Origin: Palsa-739 sp035532535
GTDB lineage: Bacteria > Actinomycetota > Thermoleophilia > Gaiellales > Gaiellaceae
Reading direction: 5' to 3'
NCBI GenBank assembly: GCA_035532535.1
Contig: DATKQT010000041.1
Coordinates: forward strand, 1-11,472
DNA: 11,472 nucleotides
Shown: positions 5,951-11,472 of the stretch, in pieces
How positions within the stretch are numbered: the first letter of the stretch is position 1
Layout: each line of letters starts with the position of its first letter
Program-made: the position numbers and the translations under genes
Notes under the pieces: model-generated
The model's input: only the letters and a program-made list of their open reading frames with translations
Told to the model about the DNA's origin: nothing
The model's database searches: none

Positions 5951-6326
5951 GACCGTCCTCGACGCGAGTGCTGTCGTGCGAGCGCTCGCCTATGACGAAG
6001 AGGAAGCGCAACGCTGGATGTCCACAGTCGTCTCGTGGCCCACGCTGATCTACGCCGAGGTCGGACACGTTGTCCTGCGCTTGCACCGCCAGCAGCGACT
6101 CCTGCTCGACGATGCGCGACGCAGCGTGCAGGCGCTCCACCGTAAGAGAGCGGATGCTCACCGCCTCGAGGGCCTTGCGCCACATGCGTGGAACGTCGCA
6201 CTCGAACGGAACCTCACGGTGTACGACGCGTGTTACGTCGTTCTTGCAGAAGCGCTCGATGTCCCGCTCGTCACCGCCGATCGCCCGCTCGCCGCAGCGA
6301 CGCCGAACGCCGTCCTGCTCTCCTAA
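5910..6326 (+). CDS. vapC: PIN-domain ribonuclease toxin VapC
   Basis: 138 residues from the GTG at 5910, with GAGGA (5897-5901) 8 bases upstream. The PIN fold is complete, with the acidic residues for metal-dependent RNA cleavage visible: D18 in VLDASAVV (16-23), E50 in YAEVGHVV (48-55), D106 in LTVYDACYVVLAEAL (102-116), and D124 in LVTADRPLA (120-128). Toxins of this family cleave tRNA or rRNA and slow growth when the antitoxin is lost. It overlaps vapB by 41 bases in another frame, the normal arrangement for coupled synthesis. Its stop overlaps, tail to tail, the stop of the minus-strand membrane protein gene (6323-6326). The first 14 residues are not part of the fold, but no later start is plausible. 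The RNA target is unknown. Confidence 0.9.
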   Translation: MSTVTAASPALGTRTVLDASAVVRALAYDEEEAQRWMSTVVSWPTLIYAEVGHVVLRLHRQQRLLLDDARRSVQALHRKRADAHRLEGLAPHAWNVALERNLTVYDACYVVLAEALDVPLVTADRPLAAATPNAVLLS

Positions 6327-7930
6327 GGCAGCGTGCAGGTCGGCCGCTGGCCGGCGAACGTGTCGAGTGCGCTGTCTGCACTGACGATGAACCCGATACG
6401 CGCCGTCTGCGCGTGCAGCGTCGTCAGGCGCAGCATCCCGTCCTTGCCTTGGCTCAGGCACCCGTCGGACGTGCGCCAGTACGGCGACCAGCGCACGGCG
6501 ATGCGATACGTCCCGCCGCTCTTCACGCCGACGATGATGCGCGTCTGCGTCATCGCATCCACGCGCGGCGTGTCCGGCCCGGTGACGATCGGCCGGAAGT
6601 GCGGGACGCGGTAGATGGTGATGACGCCGTCCTTGTACACGCGCGTGAGACCGGCGCGGCCGCTGCGCACGAGCGTCGCCTCCGCGCGCGAGCTGTAATC
6701 GGGCGCCGTCCGCGCGAGCACGACATACCCGACGCCGAGCCCGTGCAGCCAGCTGAGGTATGCGCCCGCGCCGAGCTTGCTGTACAGCACCTCGTTCTGC
6801 GGGAAGTCGTCCTGCCGGAACCAGCCGCGCGCGAGCGGGATGTTCGCGTCGGCGAGGTAGACCGCCGGCCAGTGATCGGCCGTGTCGACCGCTTCGACGC
6901 GGACGTTCGGTCCCGCGTGCGCATGCAGGAAGGCGATCGCGCCCGTCCATGTCGATGCCTTGGCGGTCACATCCGCTTGCCCGTGGATGAAGCTCGCGGC
7001 AAGCGGCGAAACATTCCACGAGACCGCGAGCGCGACGACGCCGATCGCGATCGGCAGCGGCCGCCAGTGCCGCAGCGTCAAGACGAGGACTGCGAGCGGG
7101 ATGGCGATGAAGCGCAGCCGCTCGATGTTGCCGCCGAGCTCGGAAGGAACGACGTAGGAGCCGATCATCGCGGCGAGGTAGACGGCAAAGAAGAAGCGCA
7201 GCACGCGCGCCCGCTCGACGCGCCACGTCAGTGCGAGCCCGAGCACGCAGAACGCGGATCCGGCGATGACGTCGGCGGTGTAGAACGGAAAGCGCCCACC
7301 GCCCGGGAATAGCCGCCAGAGCACGACCTCGCCGAGGCCGGCGAACGCGATGACGGCGATGGGGATCCACGCGCTCCGCAGCGAGACGCGCCGGCCGAGC
7401 GCGATGCCGGCGAGGACGATCGCGAGGAGGAGGAACGCAAGCGGGCTCGCGGCGAGCGTCAGCACCGCCAGGCCGGCGAACCGCCAGCGCGAGTTCGCCT
7501 GCAACGCCCAGATCGCGAGGAGCGCGAGCGCGAATCCCAGCGCGAACGGGAATGCGGCCGACAGGACGATGCCCGCCCACACCGCGGCGAACGAGCGGCT
7601 CGACCAGCGTGTCGTCGGTCCCCATTCCCGCCAGACGATGACCGAGAAGGCGAGCGCCGCGAGCGCGACCGTCGCGACCGCGAGCAGCTTGATCCCGAAC
7701 GCGGCGGCGAGCGGGTAGTAGATGAGGCTGTACGTGATGAAGCTGTACCGCCCCGCGTACCAGAAGTTGTTCCAGAGCGTGAAGCCATGCTCGAGGAAGA
7801 GCGTGCGCTGATACGCGTGCGCGGCGAGGTCGGTGCCCGGCGGGCCGAGCCACGCGAGCACTGCCGCGATCGACGCGGCGGCGGCTGCACAAAGCAGCGC
7901 CTCGCTGACGAGCGGATGGCGCCGGACCAT
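6323..7930 (-). CDS. Multi-spanning membrane protein with extracytoplasmic C-terminal domain (GT-C/YfhO-like)
   Basis: 535 residues. The first about 330 residues hold roughly ten hydrophobic helices. The loop after helix 1 has GTDLAAHAYQ (32-41; D34, H38) and WNNFWYAGRYSF (53-64), resembling the acidic first external loop of GT-C glycosyltransferases, which use polyprenyl-phosphate sugars. The last about 200 residues are mostly soluble, with aromatic and strand-like segments and two cysteines near the end (in DGCLSQ and PTCTLP) that could form a disulfide outside the cell. A role in envelope glycan or glycolipid assembly is inferred from this shape, not from a proven active site. It lies 15 bases after the flippase-like gene on the same strand, so the two probably form an operon. 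No Shine-Dalgarno precedes the ATG. Confidence 0.7.
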   Translation of the reverse strand: MVRRHPLVSEALLCAAAAASIAAVLAWLGPPGTDLAAHAYQRTLFLEHGFTLWNNFWYAGRYSFITYSLIYYPLAAAFGIKLLAVATVALAALAFSVIVWREWGPTTRWSSRSFAAVWAGIVLSAAFPFALGFALALLAIWALQANSRWRFAGLAVLTLAASPLAFLLLAIVLAGIALGRRVSLRSAWIPIAVIAFAGLGEVVLWRLFPGGGRFPFYTADVIAGSAFCVLGLALTWRVERARVLRFFFAVYLAAMIGSYVVPSELGGNIERLRFIAIPLAVLVLTLRHWRPLPIAIGVVALAVSWNVSPLAASFIHGQADVTAKASTWTGAIAFLHAHAGPNVRVEAVDTADHWPAVYLADANIPLARGWFRQDDFPQNEVLYSKLGAGAYLSWLHGLGVGYVVLARTAPDYSSRAEATLVRSGRAGLTRVYKDGVITIYRVPHFRPIVTGPDTPRVDAMTQTRIIVGVKSGGTYRIAVRWSPYWRTSDGCLSQGKDGMLRLTTLHAQTARIGFIVSADSALDTFAGQRPTCTLP

Positions 7931-7945
7931 GTCCGGAGGGTACCC

Positions 7946-8908
7946 CTAGGTCAGGGAGACGAGCGCCATCGCTCCTGCCGCTGCGGCGCCGGCGGCCGAG
8001 AGGAGCGCGACCCGGCGGATCCCGGGCGACCGGTACGGCGCGAGCCAGAGGACGCTCGCGGTCCCGACGGTGAGGCCGACGGCGGTCTCGAGCGCCTGGA
8101 AGGTGATCCCGGCCGCGAGCCCGCGGTCGAAGGAGATCCCGTGCGCGTGGAAGGCGATCGCGATCGCCGCGCTCGCGATGCCGATGTTCCCGGGCGTGAG
8201 CGGGATGAGGCCGGAGACGTCGAGGGCGGGGAGGATGAGCAGGGCGGCGACGAGCGGCCGGTGAATTCCGATCGCGGCGCTGACCGCGGCCGCGCCGGCG
8301 AAGCGGCCGAGGACGGAGAGGAGCACCCAGGCCGCCAGGCGCGCGAGGTCGCGCAGCTCGAGGTGCCGGCGTGCCCGGCGAGCGAGGAGCGCGGCCGCGA
8401 CGACGAGCCCGACTGCGACGAGCGACGGCCACCACGGGACGACGCCGAGCACGGAGCCTGCGGCGACGAGGACGCCGAGGACCGCCGCGCGGGCGGCCGC
8501 GACGGCGACGAATGCGCCTCCCGTCGTCCAGACCTTGCGTTCGCCGGGGATGAGCCGCGAGAAGAGCGCGAGCCGGACGGCATCACCGGCGCGGGCCGGG
8601 ACGAAGGTGTTGACGAGCGAGCCGGCGCCGTAGCGGGCGGTCGCGTCGGCGAGCGTCGTCTTCCCGCCGCAGAGCCCGATGGCGGAGCGCCAGCAGCCGG
8701 CCGAGCCGACGAGGGAGACGGCGAATGCGATCGCGGCGAGCCAGAGGAAGCGCGGGTCGGCGCGCCCGAGCGTTCCGAGCGCGCTCCCTACCCGCGAGCC
8801 GAGGATTTGGGGCGTCGCCACCGCAGCGGCGAGCGCGCACAGCAAGAGCGCCCCTGCGGCGAGGCTGCTCCTGCTGACCCTCCGTCCATGCGCGACCAAC
8901 GACCCCAA
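7946..8908 (-). CDS. Lysylphosphatidylglycerol-synthase-like transmembrane protein (UPF0104/AglD-like)
   Basis: 320 residues, about eight membrane helices, in the range of the MprF-like transmembrane (flippase-like) family without a synthase domain. Family motifs visible are the YGAGSLVNTFVPARAGDAVRLALF region (93-116) and PLTPGNIG (236-243). Homologues move or help make lipid-linked products, such as aminoacyl-phospholipids and polyprenyl glycolipids; here only the membrane part is present, so lipid transport rather than lysine transfer is likely. The start is a TTG at 8908, supported by AGGTGAGGA on the minus strand (8912-8920). It is divergent from the gamma-glutamyltransferase gene with a 50-base gap, and precedes the GT-C-like gene by 15 bases, which suggests a joint envelope role. 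Confidence 0.85.
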   Translation of the reverse strand: MGSLVAHGRRVSRSSLAAGALLLCALAAAVATPQILGSRVGSALGTLGRADPRFLWLAAIAFAVSLVGSAGCWRSAIGLCGGKTTLADATARYGAGSLVNTFVPARAGDAVRLALFSRLIPGERKVWTTGGAFVAVAAARAAVLGVLVAAGSVLGVVPWWPSLVAVGLVVAAALLARRARRHLELRDLARLAAWVLLSVLGRFAGAAAVSAAIGIHRPLVAALLILPALDVSGLIPLTPGNIGIASAAIAIAFHAHGISFDRGLAAGITFQALETAVGLTVGTASVLWLAPYRSPGIRRVALLSAAGAAAAGAMALVSLT

Positions 8909-8911
8909 CTG

Positions 8912-8920
8912 TCCTCACCT
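8912..8920 (-). promoter_or_regulatory. Shine-Dalgarno supporting a TTG start
   Basis: AGGTGAGGA on the minus strand, with AGGTGA 6 bases before the TTG at 8908. It decides the start of the flippase-like gene, whose frame has no upstream ATG or GTG in the 50-base divergent gap. TATACA just upstream (minus strand, about 8922-8927) could be a weak -10 but has no -35 partner. Confidence 0.55.
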
Positions 8921-8958
8921 GTATAGACGCCGAAGCCCCGGATTGGTTTGCTCTCGGG

Positions 8959-10281
8959 ATGAGAGGCGCGATTGCAGCCGGGCATCCCCTCACCGCGGCG
9001 GCCGGGGCGGTCGTCCTGGAGGCGGGCGGGAACGCCGTCGATGCCTGCGTGGCGGCCGCGTTCACCTCGTGGGTGTGCGAGAGCATGCTCACCGGGCCGG
9101 GCGGGGGCGGGTTCATGCTCGTCCATCGCGGGGGCGAGACGGTCGTGTTCGACGCGTTCGTGGCGGTGCCGCGCGCGGGGGCGGCCGAGACGGAGCTGCT
9201 TGCGATCGCGGTCGACTTCGACGGGGACACGCAGCAGGTGTTCCACACCGGGCCGGGCGCGGCGGGCGTGCCGGGGACGGCGTTGGGATTGGAGGCGGCG
9301 CACCGGCGGTTCGGGTCGCTGCCTTGGGCTGAGTTGGCCGCGCCTGCTGCAGCGCTGGCGCGCGACGGCGTCGAGCTGACGCCCGCGCAGGGATACCTCC
9401 ACCGGATTCTCGACGGGCTGCTGCGTCATTCGCCGGAGGGCGACGCGATGTACGGCGGGCGCGTGCTCCAGGCGGGCGAGCGCTTCAGGCTTCCCGATCT
9501 CGCAGACACGATCGACCGCATCGCAGCCGGCGGCGCGCGCGTCCTGTACGAGGGCGAGCTTCTGCCGTTTCGGCGCGAGGATCTCGAGTCGTACGCTGTG
9601 ATCGAACGCGAGCCGGTGTCGGTCGCGTTTCGCGGCAGCGAGTTTCGCTCCAACCCGCCGCCGTCGAGCGGAGGGAGGTTGATCGCGCTCGGCCTCGAGT
9701 CGCTCGGCGACGACCTCGACATCGTCCACGCGATGGAGGTGATGGAAGCGGCGCGCGTTCCTGCGGCGGGCGGGACAACACACATATCGGTCGTCGACGC
9801 GCGCGGCGATGCGGCGTCGCTGTCGTGCTCGCTCGGGTCGGGGAGTGGCGTCGTCGTCCCCGGGACGGGGATTCACCTGAACAACATGCTCGGAGAAGCG
9901 GACCTGAAGGGGAGCGCGCGCCCCGGAGAGCGGCTCACGTCGATGATGGCGCCGTCGGTTGTGCTGCAGGGCGGCCGCCCGCGGCTCGTGATCGGTTCCG
10001 CCGGCTCGGAGCGGCTGCGCGGCGCGATCCTGCAGGTCGTGGCGAACGTCGTAGGTCGTGGGATGGGAGTCGAGGACGCAGTTGACGCGCCGCGTCTCCA
10101 TCTGGACGGCGGAGTCGTGCACGTCGAGCCGGGCATCGACCTCGCGCGTCAAGATGTCGTCCGCTTCGGCCGGAGGAACCTGTACTTCGGCGGAGTCAGC
10201 GCGGTCGAGGTGCGCGCCGACGGCGAGCTCGCGGCTGCGGGCGACCCGCGCCGTGGTGGTGCGGGCATGGTGGTGGCGTGA
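8959..10281 (+). CDS. Gamma-glutamyltransferase family protein, short and without signal peptide
   Basis: 440 residues, against about 530-580 for classical enzymes. N-terminal nucleophile hydrolase features are visible: HPLTAAAGAVVLEAGGNAVDA (9-29), GPGGGGFML (46-54), PPPSSGG (233-239), the self-cleavage and nucleophile site TTHISVVD (273-280, predicted nucleophile T273), NNMLGE (308-313), RLTSMMAPSVV (325-335), and GSAGSERLRGAILQVV (347-361). It would mature by cleavage before T273 and transfer or hydrolyse gamma-glutamyl groups. The Arg that normally binds the glutamate carboxylate in the FRE-type segment is replaced here (VVFDAFVAVP, 62-71), so the substrate may differ. No signal peptide or lipobox is seen, suggesting a cytoplasmic location, unlike the periplasmic E. 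coli enzyme. No strong Shine-Dalgarno precedes the ATG. It overlaps the GNAT gene by 4 bases. Confidence 0.88.
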   Translation: MRGAIAAGHPLTAAAGAVVLEAGGNAVDACVAAAFTSWVCESMLTGPGGGGFMLVHRGGETVVFDAFVAVPRAGAAETELLAIAVDFDGDTQQVFHTGPGAAGVPGTALGLEAAHRRFGSLPWAELAAPAAALARDGVELTPAQGYLHRILDGLLRHSPEGDAMYGGRVLQAGERFRLPDLADTIDRIAAGGARVLYEGELLPFRREDLESYAVIEREPVSVAFRGSEFRSNPPPSSGGRLIALGLESLGDDLDIVHAMEVMEAARVPAAGGTTHISVVDARGDAASLSCSLGSGSGVVVPGTGIHLNNMLGEADLKGSARPGERLTSMMAPSVVLQGGRPRLVIGSAGSERLRGAILQVVANVVGRGMGVEDAVDAPRLHLDGGVVHVEPGIDLARQDVVRFGRRNLYFGGVSAVEVRADGELAAAGDPRRGGAGMVVA

Positions 10282-10790
10282 GCGACTTCGTCGTCCGTCG
10301 TGCGGAACCGTCAGATGCGGAAGCGTTGACGCGCCTGGCGGAGGAAGTGAGCGGCGAGCCGGAGGCGTGGCTCATCTCCGCCGACGGAGAGTGGCGCTCG
10401 GTCGGCGACGAGCGGAGGTATCTGAAGGCGGTGCGCCGCTACGCGCATGCGGCGGTGTACGTCGCGGAGCGTGAGGACGGAGCGATCGTCGGACGGCTGT
10501 CGGTCGCGCGAGACGCGCATCCAGCGAGCGCCCACGTTGCCGACATCGGCCTGATGGTCGCGCAGGATGCGCGCCGGCAGGGCGTGGGGCGGGCGCTGCT
10601 GGAAGCGGCAGTCGACTGGGCGAAAGCGTCAGGCGTGAGCAAGCTCGAGCTGCACGTGTTCCCGTGGAACGAGCCCGCGATCAAGCTGTACGAGAACTTC
10701 GGCTTCGAGCGGGAGGGTTACAGGAAGGGGCACTACCTGCGGGCCGGGGGGATGGTTGACGCGATTCTGATGGCCTACTCGGTTCGCTAG
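10278..10790 (+). CDS. GNAT-family N-acetyltransferase
   Basis: 170 residues from the GTG at 10278, which overlaps the gamma-glutamyltransferase stop (GTGA), so the two are translationally coupled. The GNAT fold is complete: the N-terminal strand FVVRRAEPSDAEALTRL (4-20), the acetyl-CoA pyrophosphate loop ARRQGVGRALL (98-108), strand LELHVF (123-128), and the late NEPAIKLYENFGFEREG (131-147) with the usual tyrosine (Y138) and FGF turn. It moves an acetyl group from acetyl-CoA to an amine. The target is unknown; coupling to a gamma-glutamyl enzyme suggests an amino acid, peptide or amine product, which is inference. Its stop overlaps the stop of the minus-strand HNH gene (10787-10790). Confidence 0.9.
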   Translation: MSDFVVRRAEPSDAEALTRLAEEVSGEPEAWLISADGEWRSVGDERRYLKAVRRYAHAAVYVAEREDGAIVGRLSVARDAHPASAHVADIGLMVAQDARRQGVGRALLEAAVDWAKASGVSKLELHVFPWNEPAIKLYENFGFEREGYRKGHYLRAGGMVDAILMAYSVR

Positions 10791-11472
10791 ATGCTGGAAG
10801 CTACGAAATGCCGGAAGCGCTCGCCGAGGCGGTCGCGGTCTGGCTTCCAAGCGCGTCGAGATGGCACCACGATCGGCTGCTTGTGGAAGCCCTTCAGGAG
10901 CTCGAGCATCGGGCCGTCCTCGTCGTCAAGCAGATGCTTCGAGACATGGACCTCGTAGTCGGGTGAAACGCCAACAAGATTCTGGTCGAACGCGCGGTGA
11001 TGGATTGAGCAAAGGCTGAGCCCGTTGGCGACGACTGGGTCGCCACGCAGTTCAAGGTCGGCGGTGATGTGCGCAGCGTCGAGAAGCCGAGACTCCTTCA
11101 GTCGACAGATCGCACAGAGACTCGAATAGGCGACGAGTACGTGCCCGCGAAAGCGAGCCTGATGCAGCCGCACCCGCGTTTCGCGCACCGCATACTTGCG
11201 CTCCAGGATATCGCCTGAAAGAACAGGCTCCGGCTCATCGATTGGACCGACCATGCGCCCAGGAGTGACAAGCACGCGCCGAGCCCGCTCGTCGTCTTCA
11301 GTGATGAAGCACGGGTAGATCGGTTTGTACCGTCCGGGCGCTGTGGCCACGAAATACACGAGCGGCGCCTGCGATGCGCGCGCTGAGCGAAGCGCTCGGT
11401 TGTCTGGCTGGTCGATTGAGCCGGCCCGATAGGCGTAGAAGAACCCATTTGAGGCCTCCTCATCGTCATAAG
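10787..11472 (-). CDS. HNH endonuclease, putative restriction type (5' end off the right edge)
   Basis: The frame stays open from its stop (10787-10789) to the right edge, giving about 227 visible residues. The GTG at 11359 sits inside conserved sequence (PLVYFVATAPGRYKPIYP), so it is not the start; upstream codons still read a family-like YDDEEASNGFFYAYRAG and DNRALRSAR. The C-terminal half holds the HNH site: CAIC (11116-11105), then DAAHI with the general-base histidine (11071-11069), an asparagine in ANGLSLC, and IHHRAFD. This matches the HNH_2-type domain of McrA-like putative restriction enzymes, which cut DNA with one metal ion, often modified DNA. No methyltransferase is visible in the window. 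Base composition looks lower in GC than in most neighbours, which hints at horizontal transfer. Confidence 0.85.
   Translation of the reverse strand, partial: YDDEEASNGFFYAYRAGSIDQPDNRALRSARASQAPLVYFVATAPGRYKPIYPCFITEDDERARRVLVTPGRMVGPIDEPEPVLSGDILERKYAVRETRVRLHQARFRGHVLVAYSSLCAICRLKESRLLDAAHITADLELRGDPVVANGLSLCSIHHRAFDQNLVGVSPDYEVHVSKHLLDDEDGPMLELLKGFHKQPIVVPSRRAWKPDRDRLGERFRHFVASSI

Noticed and set aside
5772..8435. Very long open frame on the minus strand (about 887 codons) across vapBC and the membrane protein genes
   Set aside because: It overlaps several recognisable genes, is extremely rich in Arg, Ala and Pro, and shows no family motif. Such frames are a normal effect of high third-position GC.
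8909..8958. Divergent promoter pair between the flippase-like and gamma-glutamyltransferase genes
   Set aside because: Only a weak TATAGA/TATACA hexamer with no -35 on either strand; not strong enough to call.

Overview
This is a high-GC (roughly 70%) bacterial chromosome fragment. It has dense gene packing, many GTG starts, an actinobacterial-type FtsZ C-terminal peptide, and probably some leaderless transcription. The best guess is a deep-branching Actinomycetota (Thermoleophilia such as Gaiellales or Solirubrobacterales), possibly from a metagenome. That placement is inference; there is no rRNA or tRNA to confirm it.

Layout. Positions 1-190 hold the last codons of an IS5-type transposase and repeats that look like the IS end. 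A DHA2/EmrB-QacA drug-efflux transporter follows on the minus strand (212-1612). From a divergent intergenic region a tightly packed plus-strand cluster runs from about 1732 to 5660: ParA-type ATPase, FtsZ-family GTPase with a long basic/proline-rich N-terminal extension, small nitroreductase, membrane-anchored mono-haem cytochrome c, MOSC-domain protein, and an unrecognised CxxC protein. Most junctions are stop/start overlaps or gaps of 10-44 bases, so this looks like one or two operons. A VapBC toxin-antitoxin pair (5690-6326) with its own likely leaderless promoter ends the plus-strand run. Two multi-spanning membrane proteins lie on the minus strand (6323-8908): a GT-C-like/YfhO-like envelope protein and a lysylphosphatidylglycerol-synthase-like flippase. 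A divergent pair follows on the plus strand (8959-10790): a short, signal-less gamma-glutamyltransferase homologue and a GNAT acetyltransferase. The right edge holds a minus-strand HNH endonuclease whose N-terminus runs off the window.

Most interesting point. The parA-ftsZ pair overlaps by 29 bases and no parB or dcw (division/cell wall) neighbours are present. The FtsZ homologue keeps its GTPase motifs, its T7 loop and a C-terminal partner-binding peptide. Its disordered linker is nearly absent at the C-terminus, and a roughly 125-residue extension sits at the N-terminus, beginning with a basic peptide and a short predicted helix. I propose that the extension connects FtsZ to the ParA gradient, in the way ParB/Spo0J N-termini act on ParA. 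That is a hypothesis.

No CRISPR array, tRNA, rRNA, riboswitch or clear intrinsic terminator was seen. The only stretches without a gene are short (all under 150 bases).
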